A DNA stretch of 64,000 bases from Diaphorobacter sp. HDW4A (GTDB lineage Bacteria > Pseudomonadota > Gammaproteobacteria > Burkholderiales > Burkholderiaceae_C): contig NZ_CP049910.1 of the NCBI RefSeq assembly GCF_011305995.1, positions 2,728,001 to 2,792,000 of the forward strand. The letters run 5' to 3'. Below are positions 57,684-64,000 of this stretch, piece by piece. How positions within the stretch are numbered: the first letter of the stretch is position 1; each line of letters begins with the position of its first letter. The notes beneath the pieces are model-generated. The model worked only from the letters and a program-made list of their open reading frames with translations, was not told where the DNA came from and did not search any database. Made by a program: the position numbers and the translations under genes.

Positions 57684-58637
57684 ATGACCATGCAAGACTC
57701 CACGACCGTGACATCGCAGTCCGCCCACCAAAGCGGCATCTTCCAACCCATTCCGCCACTGGCCCGCTATGCTTTCTTTTCGATAGCACAAAGCACCGAT
57801 GCGACGGCGCTCAAGACGGCACTCCAGCGCCTGCAGTCGGTGGTCGATGGCGAAACCGTCGTCGCCGCCCTCGGTCCGCAACTGGTGAACACGCTAACGG
57901 CCAATGTGCCCGGCCTGCGCGAGTTCCCTGTGCTCACCAGCCCCGACGGCCTCGTCATCCCTTCCACGCCCGCCGCGCTGATGCTGTGGCTGCGCGGCAG
58001 CGACATGGGTGATCTGGCCAACCGCACCCGCGCACTCGAAAAGCTGCTCGCGCCTGCGTTCGGCGTGGGCGTCGTAGTCGACGCCTTCCGCCACGGCGAC
58101 CCCGAGGCCGCCCATGGCCGTGACCTGACCGACTACGAGGACGGCACCGAAAACCCCGAAGGCGAAGAAGCCGAAGCCGCCGCCTTCGTGCAGAACACCG
58201 CGCCTGGACTCGACGGTTCGAGCTTCGTCGCCGTGCAGCGCTGGCTGCACAACTTTGCAACCTTCGAATCCTTCAGTACCGAAGAGCGCGACCACATCAT
58301 GGGCCGCCGCCTCACCGACAACGAAGAGCTCGAGGATGCCCCCGAATCCGCCCACGTCAAACGCACCGCTCAGGAGAGCTTCGAGCCCGAGGCCTTCGTT
58401 CTGCGCCGTTCCATGCCTTGGCTGCAGCACGAGCAAGGCCGCGACGCGAGCGGCCTGATGTTCGCGGCCTACGGCAAATCACTTGATGCCTTCGAAGCCC
58501 AGATGCGCCGTATGGCGGGGCTTGACGATGGCATCACCGATGGCCTGCTGCGCTTTTCCAAGCCCCTTACCGGCGCCTACCTGTGGTGCCCGCCGATGCG
58601 CAATGGTCAGCTCGATCTGCGTCTGCTGAGCATTTAA
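57684..58637 (+). CDS. Dyp-type heme peroxidase
   Basis: 317 aa. DyP family (YfeX-like class): GVVVDAFRHGDPEAAHGRDL with the conserved TDYEDGTENP (GxxDG variant with the distal Asp), FVAVQRWLHN, and proximal-side VLRRSMPWLQHEQGRDASGL. The C-terminal RFSKPLTGAYLWCPPMRNG is conserved. Oxidizes phenols, dyes or porphyrinogens with peroxide; cytoplasmic (no signal). Two near starts, 57684 and 57690. The broad open frame upstream (from 57243) is antisense to the neighbouring SDR. No encapsulin gene adjacent. Confidence 0.9.
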   Translation: MTMQDSTTVTSQSAHQSGIFQPIPPLARYAFFSIAQSTDATALKTALQRLQSVVDGETVVAALGPQLVNTLTANVPGLREFPVLTSPDGLVIPSTPAALMLWLRGSDMGDLANRTRALEKLLAPAFGVGVVVDAFRHGDPEAAHGRDLTDYEDGTENPEGEEAEAAAFVQNTAPGLDGSSFVAVQRWLHNFATFESFSTEERDHIMGRRLTDNEELEDAPESAHVKRTAQESFEPEAFVLRRSMPWLQHEQGRDASGLMFAAYGKSLDAFEAQMRRMAGLDDGITDGLLRFSKPLTGAYLWCPPMRNGQLDLRLLSI

Positions 58638-58655
58638 AATCAGTCCATCAATCCA

Positions 58656-58687
58656 ACGCAGTGTGTTCACACGCACTGCGTTTTTTG
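58656..58687 (+). terminator. Terminator after the DyP peroxidase gene
   Basis: AACGCAGTG and CACTGCGTT pair around a 10-base region, and the stem is followed by TTTTTG. Confidence 0.85.
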
Positions 58688-58715
58688 TTTTCCCGATTCC
58701 CATCGCGCCCACTCC

Positions 58716-59672
58716 ATGCAAGCCCTGCTCGACGCCATCCGCCACATGCTCCGCACCGAGGACGCCACGCGCCTCTTTCACGGTCGCGGCGGCATGCATC
58801 CGGGCTGCGAGCATCTGTCGCTGGATGCGTTTCCGCCCGTGCTGGTGCTCACCAGTTTTGCGGAGCTGGATGACGCGAGCGTTGCTGCCATCGGCGAGGC
58901 GCTTGAAGCGCGCTGGACCGAGATCGCACCGGGCGAGCCGCTCAACTGGGTGCTGCAGATCCGCCTCGTGGGGGGGCAGGGCAGCACGCGGATCATGAGC
59001 GGCAGCGTGCCCGAGCCGCATGTCGTCACCGAGGCCGGAACGCGCTACGGCGTGCATGTGGCGCGCGGGCAGAACCACGGCCTGTTTCTCGACATGGCGG
59101 CCGGACGCCAATGGGTGCGCGAGCATGTGGCCGCGCATACCACGCGTGAGCGCGGTTTCAAGGTGCTCAACCTCTTCGCCTACACCTGCGCGTTCTCGGT
59201 CGTCGCGATGCAGGCCGGGGCCACGCAGGTCGTCAACATGGACATGAGCCGTGGCGCGCTCTCCATCGGCCAGCAAAACCATCGCTTGAACGACGTGAAC
59301 AAGGGCGCGAGTTTTCTCGCGCACGACATCTTCTCGAGCTGGGGCAAGATCACACGCGGCGGGCCTTACGACCTCGTCATCATGGACCCGCCGAGCTACC
59401 AGAAAGGCAGCTTCGTCGCGACCAAGGACTACGCGCGCCTCGTGCGCCGCCTGCCCGATCTGATCCCTCCCGGCGGCCATGCGCTCATCTGCCTGAATGC
59501 GCCTGAGTTGCCCGCATCCTTTGTGCACGAGCACATGCAGGCCGAAGCGCCGGAATTTGAATTCATGGAGCGCGTAGCCAACCCGCCGGTGTTCGCGGAC
59601 CGCGATCCCGAGCGCGCGCTCAAGGTGCTCGTCTACCGCAGACAGCGCACGGCCGACACTGTTCTGTCATAA
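58716..59672 (+). CDS. Class I SAM-dependent rRNA/RNA methyltransferase (RlmI/YccW-like)
   Basis: 318 aa. The C-terminal Rossmann methyltransferase domain has NLFAYTCAFSVVAMQAGATQ (SAM-binding, motif I), VVNMDMSRGAL (acidic loop), YDLVIMDPPSYQKGSF (catalytic DPPS) and ALICLNAPEL. The N-terminal 100 residues (GRGGMHPGCEHLSLDAFPPV) form a small leading domain lacking a clear PUA signature. Resembles 23S rRNA m5C/m2G methyltransferases; target not determinable here. Confidence 0.85.
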   Translation: MQALLDAIRHMLRTEDATRLFHGRGGMHPGCEHLSLDAFPPVLVLTSFAELDDASVAAIGEALEARWTEIAPGEPLNWVLQIRLVGGQGSTRIMSGSVPEPHVVTEAGTRYGVHVARGQNHGLFLDMAAGRQWVREHVAAHTTRERGFKVLNLFAYTCAFSVVAMQAGATQVVNMDMSRGALSIGQQNHRLNDVNKGASFLAHDIFSSWGKITRGGPYDLVIMDPPSYQKGSFVATKDYARLVRRLPDLIPPGGHALICLNAPELPASFVHEHMQAEAPEFEFMERVANPPVFADRDPERALKVLVYRRQRTADTVLS

Positions 59673-59777
59673 GATTTCCGCGCGAGCTCATGCAAAAAAC
59701 AGTTCGCGTGCAAAGGCGATGCTTGCTATCATCGACACGCTTTTGCTGAACGCTCTCGATCCTTCCACGCACACCGC

Positions 59778-60152
59778 ATGAACCTGCTGCACCGCATCCG
59801 CCAACTGGCATCCGGCCTTCTCGGTCGGTCGATGCTGGCATGGCTGCTGCTGTCGCTGGGCGCGGCGTCTGCGGCTCCGCTGGTGCATCCGCAGAGCATG
59901 GAAATCGTCTGCACGAGCATGGGCGACATCCGCCTCGTCGTCACCTTGGACGATGGCGCACAGGCCATGGACGCATCGCACTGGGAATGCGCGATGTGCC
60001 TGCCATTCACCGCACCACCCAGCACGCCGGTCGTGGCGGTCGATCCACCACCCTCCCCATATGCCCATGCGCTTCAGCCTGTTGAAGCCGCACGCATTGC
60101 CGGCATCACCGCCGCACCACCTCCGGCCCGAGGGCCGCCCCGTCTCGCCTGA
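59778..60152 (+). CDS. DUF2946-like small exported protein, possible copper binder
   Basis: 124 aa. N-terminal hydrophobic segment (MLAWLLLSLGAASAAPLVHP, signal or anchor), a mature part with EIVCTSMGDIRLVVTLDDG, then SHWECAMCLPF, a CxxC pair next to His, as in DUF2946 proteins often placed beside copper genes. A Pro/Ala tail follows. It precedes a TonB-dependent receptor and a YcnI-PCuAC fusion on the same strand; role in periplasmic copper handling is inference. The 138-base gap before the receptor has no gene; TTGACA at 60165-60170 has no matching -10. Confidence 0.7.
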   Translation: MNLLHRIRQLASGLLGRSMLAWLLLSLGAASAAPLVHPQSMEIVCTSMGDIRLVVTLDDGAQAMDASHWECAMCLPFTAPPSTPVVAVDPPPSPYAHALQPVEAARIAGITAAPPPARGPPRLA

Positions 60153-60290
60153 AATCTCTTTCCTTGACACGCTGATCGTTGACTGTGTTCGCACTCAACT
60201 CGCTTGAGCGCAACCGTTCGCGCGTGTCCTGCACACGGATTTCCGTGCGGCATGCTTTCGCGCATCCGCACCGCCAAGGTTTGAACCGAC

Positions 60291-62570
60291 ATGAAAAGTC
60301 CCCTGATGGCGCTCGTGCTGAGCGCCGCCGCGTTGCCCTGCGCAGCTGCCGAAGAAAAAACGCTGGACGCCGTCACCGTCGATGGCGGCCAGGCCAGCCG
60401 CCTGCCCACACAGATTCCCGCCACCATCGAAGGCGTGACGCGAGAGGAGATCGCCACCCGCATCAACGCCACCGACAGCGAAGACGCCCTCAAGTACCTG
60501 CCCAGCCTCATGGTGCGCAAGCGCTACGTCGGCGACTACAACCACGCGATCCTTGCCACTCGCTCGTCAGGCACTGGCAACAGCGTGCGCTCGGTGGTCT
60601 ATGCGGACGGCATTCTGCTGTCCAACTTTCTTGGCAACGGCATCGCCAACGGCACCAACTACGCTCCGCGCTGGGGCCTTGTCACGCCCGAGGAAATCGA
60701 GCGCGTCGACGTGCTCTACGGCCCCTACTCCGCGCAATACGCGGGCAACTCCGCAGGCGCGGTGGTCGACTACGTCACCCGCATGCCCGAGAAGTTCGAG
60801 GCCCATGTCGGCGCAGGCTACTCCTCAGCGCCCACCGAGCTGTTCAATTCAAGCCGCACGTTCAAAAGCTGGAACTCCAGCGCATCGCTCGGCAACAAGA
60901 GCGGCGACTGGTCCTGGTGGCTGCACCTCAACCGCACCGACAGCGAAGGCCCGCCTCAGACCTTCGTCACCGCGCTGCGCTCCACGGGCAAACCCGGCAG
61001 CGGCACGCCCGTCACCGGAGCCGCCACTGGCAGCAACGTGACCCATCAGCCGTGGTACGTCTTCGGCACCGGAACGCAATATCACACGGTGCAGGACCAC
61101 CTCAAAATCAAGCTCGCCTGGGACGTCAGCCCCACGCTGCGTGCGAGCTACACACTCGGCTGGTGGCGCAACGATTCCGAAGGCCGCCCGCAATCCTTTC
61201 TGCGCGATTCAAATGGCCAGAGCGTCTACAGCGGCACCGTCAACGTGAACGGATCGAATTTCACGCTCGCACCCACCGCATTCGGCCTGACCAACGACGC
61301 ACAGACTCACTGGATGCACGGCTTTCTGCTCAAGAGCCACACGAGCGGCACGTTCGATTGGGAGCTTGCTGCCAGCCTGTATGACTACGCCAAGGACAAC
61401 CAGCGCGCACCCACCACATCGCTGCCCAATGCGCTGAATGGCGGTGCGGGCACACTGCAATCCATGACTGGCAGCGGCTGGAACACGCTCGCGGCCAAGG
61501 GCATCTGGCGACCCGATGGCCCGCAGGGCGCACACATCGTCGAATTCGGTGCAGGCCGCGACGCGTACAAACTACGCATCAACAAATCCAATGTGACCGG
61601 CGACTGGTTCAGCGGCGTGGCGAACCCACAGTCCGTCCTCAGCGACGTCGGTGGACAAACAGAAACCCGCTACCTCTGGGCGCAGGACGCATGGCGCTTT
61701 GCGCCCGACTGGAAGGCCGTCGTCGGCCTGCGCTGGGAAGACTGGGAAGCCACGCGCGGCTTCACGCAAAACACTGCGCAATCGCTTCACTATGCCAGCC
61801 GCAGCGAATCCAACTTCTCGCCCAAGGCTGCCGTCTCCTGGCAAGCGAGCAACGATACCCTGCTGCGCGCCGCCATCGGCCGCGCGGTGCGCTATCCGAC
61901 CACGGGCGAGCTGTATGGTGCGACCAGCGGCGGTGAACTCGGCTTCATCAACGACCCGAATCTGCGCCCTGAAAAATCCTGGACCAGCGAGCTCAGCGCC
62001 GAGAAGGAACTGGGCAACGGCATGGGCATCGCACGCGCCACGCTGTTCCATGAAAACCTGAGCGATGCGCTGATCAGCCAACTGGTCTCCGGCACCACGA
62101 TCAGCCGCGTACAGAACGTGGACCGCGTGAAGACCACCGGCATCGAACTCGCCTACAACGCGCAGTCGGTACTGGTGCGCAATCTGGACTTCGGTGCCAG
62201 CCTCACCTATGCCAATTCGCGCATCGTCTCCAACCCCGGCCTGCCATCCAGCGAAGGCAAATGGCAGCCCCGTGTGCCCCGCTGGCGCGCAACGGGTCTC
62301 GTGAGTTACAAGCCGGATGCCCGCTGGACGCTCACCGCTGCCGCGCGTTACAGCGGCCGACAGTTCAACACGCTCGACAACAGCGACACGAACGCCGACA
62401 CCTATTTCGGCACCAGCAAATTCTTCGTCGTCGACCTGCGCGCCCATGTGCGCCTCACACCCGAGCTGAGCGCTGCCTTTGGCATCGACAACGTAAACAA
62501 CGAACGCTACTGGAGCTTTCACCCCATGCCGCAACGCACCTACACCGCGTCGCTGCGCTGGGATCTCTGA
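60291..62570 (+). CDS. TonB-dependent outer-membrane receptor (copper-type, OprC-like)
   Basis: 759 aa. Signal peptide (MKSPLMALVLSAAALPCAAA). A TonB-box-like DAVTV near the mature N-terminus. The plug domain has DSEDALKYLPSLMVRKRY, RSVVYADGILLSN, and VDVLYGPYSAQYAGNSAGAV. The barrel is long, with FGAGRDAYKL and a C-terminal YTASLRWDL strand. The plug and C-terminal character are those of the OprC/NosA copper-receptor group, and the adjacent copper chaperone fusion supports copper uptake. No cobalamin riboswitch is seen upstream. Energy comes from TonB-ExbBD; an exbBD pair is at 27-28 kb. Confidence 0.9.
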   Translation: MKSPLMALVLSAAALPCAAAEEKTLDAVTVDGGQASRLPTQIPATIEGVTREEIATRINATDSEDALKYLPSLMVRKRYVGDYNHAILATRSSGTGNSVRSVVYADGILLSNFLGNGIANGTNYAPRWGLVTPEEIERVDVLYGPYSAQYAGNSAGAVVDYVTRMPEKFEAHVGAGYSSAPTELFNSSRTFKSWNSSASLGNKSGDWSWWLHLNRTDSEGPPQTFVTALRSTGKPGSGTPVTGAATGSNVTHQPWYVFGTGTQYHTVQDHLKIKLAWDVSPTLRASYTLGWWRNDSEGRPQSFLRDSNGQSVYSGTVNVNGSNFTLAPTAFGLTNDAQTHWMHGFLLKSHTSGTFDWELAASLYDYAKDNQRAPTTSLPNALNGGAGTLQSMTGSGWNTLAAKGIWRPDGPQGAHIVEFGAGRDAYKLRINKSNVTGDWFSGVANPQSVLSDVGGQTETRYLWAQDAWRFAPDWKAVVGLRWEDWEATRGFTQNTAQSLHYASRSESNFSPKAAVSWQASNDTLLRAAIGRAVRYPTTGELYGATSGGELGFINDPNLRPEKSWTSELSAEKELGNGMGIARATLFHENLSDALISQLVSGTTISRVQNVDRVKTTGIELAYNAQSVLVRNLDFGASLTYANSRIVSNPGLPSSEGKWQPRVPRWRATGLVSYKPDARWTLTAAARYSGRQFNTLDNSDTNADTYFGTSKFFVVDLRAHVRLTPELSAAFGIDNVNNERYWSFHPMPQRTYTASLRWDL

Positions 62571-62609
62571 ACCCATTTCTGTTTCTACTATTCAAACAAG
62601 GACGCCATC

Positions 62610-63515
62610 ATGAAAAACACTTCTTCCACACTCACACTCACACTCATCACCGCCCTGCTCACCACAACTGCTGCACACGCCCACGTCGTTCTGCCCGCAG
62701 GCGGTGCCAATGTCGGTAGCCCATACGACGCTGCCTTTCGCGTAGGCCATGCCTGCAAGGACGCCAAGGCCACGACGGCCATCGAGGTCGAACTGCCCAA
62801 GGCCTTCCAGTTCAGGGAAGCCGTGGCGCGCAGCGGCTGGAAGCTCAGCACGCCCACAGCAGGCAGCCAAGGCGGCACGGTGCGCTGGGAGGCCGAGAGC
62901 GCCGCCACCGCACTGCTGGGCAGCGAGAAAACCGCTTTTGTTGTGCGTGGCGTGCTGCCCGCCAAAGCGCAGGCGCTGCACTTCCCGGTTCACCAGATCT
63001 GCGACACGGGCCGGGCGGATTGGGCGCAGATTCCCACTTCAGCGAACGCAACCGAGAAGCTCGAATTCCCTGCTGCGCGCCTTGAGGTGCTGCCCGACAA
63101 CGTCGCCGCAGTGGACGTGCGCGATGCCTGGGTGCGCGCCGCCGTGCCGGGCCAGAGCGGCACAGGTGCGTTCGTGACGCTGCAGGCACCACAGGGCGCG
63201 AAGCTGGTAGCGGTGAAATCGGCCGCGGCCGGCGTGGTCGAGATCCACGAAATGAAGCTGGAGAACGACGTGATGAAGATGCGCGCCATCCCCGCGCTTG
63301 ACCTGCCTGCGGGCGAGCCCGTCAAGCTCGCACCCGGTGGCCTGCATCTGATGATGATGGACCTGAAGCAGCCCATCACCGCAGGCCAGACGCTGAGCTT
63401 CACGCTCACGCTCGAAGACGCCAACGGCAAACGCCGCGAACGCCAGATCGAGGTTCCGGTGCGCGCAGGCGCTGCGGCTGCGGGCGGTGAGCACGGCGCA
63501 CATCAGCATCACTGA
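62610..63515 (+). CDS. YcnI (DUF1775)-PCuAC fusion, periplasmic copper chaperone
   Basis: 301 aa. Signal peptide cut before His25 (AHA|HVVLPAGGA), giving an N-terminal histidine as in YcnI/DUF1775 copper sites. Domain 1 (about 25-150) is DUF1775 (FRVGHACKDAKATTAIEVEL; ELPKAFQF). Domain 2 (about 165-285) is PCuAC: VRAAVPGQSGTGAFVTLQAP and the copper motif H213-x-M215, then M224, H246-x-M248, matching H-x10-M-x21-HxM exactly. The tail is His-rich (HGAHQHH). In many species the two domains are separate genes; here fused. Follows the TonB receptor by 39 bases. Cu(I)/Cu(II) delivery, perhaps to CuA oxidase, is the likely role. Confidence 0.92.
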   Translation: MKNTSSTLTLTLITALLTTTAAHAHVVLPAGGANVGSPYDAAFRVGHACKDAKATTAIEVELPKAFQFREAVARSGWKLSTPTAGSQGGTVRWEAESAATALLGSEKTAFVVRGVLPAKAQALHFPVHQICDTGRADWAQIPTSANATEKLEFPAARLEVLPDNVAAVDVRDAWVRAAVPGQSGTGAFVTLQAPQGAKLVAVKSAAAGVVEIHEMKLENDVMKMRAIPALDLPAGEPVKLAPGGLHLMMMDLKQPITAGQTLSFTLTLEDANGKRRERQIEVPVRAGAAAAGGEHGAHQHH

Positions 63516-63560
63516 CAAGCTCGTGCTCATCAGACATTGAGCACACATTGCACGGAAAAA

Positions 63561-63598
63561 GGGAAAGACTGATTCAACCATTCGCATCGGTCTTTCCC
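63561..63598. terminator. Hairpin after the copper locus
   Basis: GGGAAAGACTGAT and ATCGGTCTTTCCC pair (one G-T). The plus strand lacks a T run after it, whereas the minus strand continues with TTTTT. Could end the copper operon weakly. Confidence 0.4.
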
Positions 63599-63658
63599 AC
63601 CGCAGGTTGCGCTGTATTGCCTGACAATCGGGGCGGTTTTGAAAGTCAGGAGTCCCCC

Positions 63659-64000
63659 ATGTCCCAGCATGCAGCGCTGATGCGCCAGGCCGTGCAGCTC
63701 GCGCACGAAAACCGCGAGCGTGGCGGTCGCCCCTTCGGTGCCGTGCTGGTGCGCGGCTCGGAGGTCATCGCCACCGGCATCAACGAGATCGTGCAGTCGC
63801 ACGATCCAAGCACCCATGCCGAGATGCAGGCCATCCGCACGGCCACGCGCGCTCAGAAGAACCCTTCGCTCGCCGGTTGCAGCATCTACGCAAGTGGCCA
63901 CCCCTGCCCCATGTGCCTCGCCGCCCTCGTGATGACCGGTGTGGAGAGCGTGTTCTTCGCGTTCGACAACGACGATGCCGCGCCATACCAGCTGTCGAGC
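63659..64000 (+). CDS. Nucleoside/guanine deaminase family protein (3' end outside window)
   Basis: Partial, 114 codons from ATG 63659. Zinc-dependent cytidine/deoxycytidylate deaminase family: STHAEMQAIRTA (zinc His and catalytic Glu) and GHPCPMCLAALVMTG (the PCxxC zinc cysteines). The start MSQHAALMRQAVQLAHENRE and GRPFGAVLVRGSEVIATGIN fit the guanine/tRNA-adenosine deaminase branch, and the following VESVFFAFDNDDAA resembles GuaD. Frame is open to the window edge. Confidence 0.88.
   Translation, partial: MSQHAALMRQAVQLAHENRERGGRPFGAVLVRGSEVIATGINEIVQSHDPSTHAEMQAIRTATRAQKNPSLAGCSIYASGHPCPMCLAALVMTGVESVFFAFDNDDAAPYQLSS

Noticed and set aside
60153-60290. Cobalamin riboswitch before the TonB receptor
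   Set aside because: No B12-box-like sequence or suitable length; copper neighbours argue for another ligand.

Overview
This 64 kb window is a gene-dense, GC-rich piece of bacterial chromosome. Gene content and order point to a betaproteobacterium of the Comamonadaceae (Comamonas, Delftia or Acidovorax type). The signs are the exbB-exbD-lpxK-trm112-like-kdsB-adk order, map-glnD facing def, two different NADP isocitrate dehydrogenases, a branched-chain amino-acid/aromatic-acid type ABC transporter and an IPTL-CTERM protein. I see no prophage, insertion sequence, CRISPR array or plasmid function. It reads as core chromosome with small accessory stretches. The genus assignment is inference, because no rRNA is present.

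Layout. 1-2.4 kb: the end of a liv-type ABC transporter (livG partial, livF) with an amidohydrolase. 2.5-8.4 kb: ompW, a DUF808 membrane protein and purL on the minus strand. 8.6-13.3 kb: map, glnD, def and a DUF454 protein. 13.3-13.7 kb: three identical tRNA-Asn genes. 13.9-16.3 kb: icd, a small Lys/His-rich exported protein and a DUF192 protein. 16.4-19.6 kb: a three-gene unit of zinc-ribbon membrane proteins flanking a lipoprotein, the best candidate here for an undescribed system. 20-27 kb: monomeric isocitrate dehydrogenase, aldo/keto reductase with divergent LysR, sodB and xseA. 27-31 kb: exbBD, lpxK, kdsB and adk (envelope energization, lipid A/Kdo synthesis, adenylate kinase).

31.2-36.8 kb: asparaginase, lexA with an SOS box, an orphan gene, a HugZ-like protein, an HExxH protein and a dkgB/yafC-like pair. 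36.7-39.6 kb: a large beta-helix surface protein with a C-terminal IPTL-CTERM anchor. 39.9-48.3 kb: a beta-CASP metallo-beta-lactamase, patatin-like protein, HDOD protein, Tex, an outer-membrane barrel and a DUF72 protein. 48.3-54.5 kb: a Lrp/AsnC regulator diverging from ornithine cyclodeaminase, MFS and MATE exporters, an alkyltransferase and a short-chain dehydrogenase. 54.7-59.7 kb: GST, ElaA-like acetyltransferase, thioesterase, SDR, DyP peroxidase and an RNA methyltransferase. 59.8-63.5 kb: a copper locus (DUF2946-like protein, TonB receptor, YcnI-PCuAC fusion). The window ends inside a guanine/cytosine-type deaminase.

The most noteworthy non-coding structures are three related hairpin repeats (13.8, 31.1 and 54.6 kb), a perfect DnaA box framed by an inverted repeat upstream of exbB, an 18-bp palindrome upstream of the monomeric isocitrate dehydrogenase gene, and a strong inverted repeat touching the lexA SOS box.
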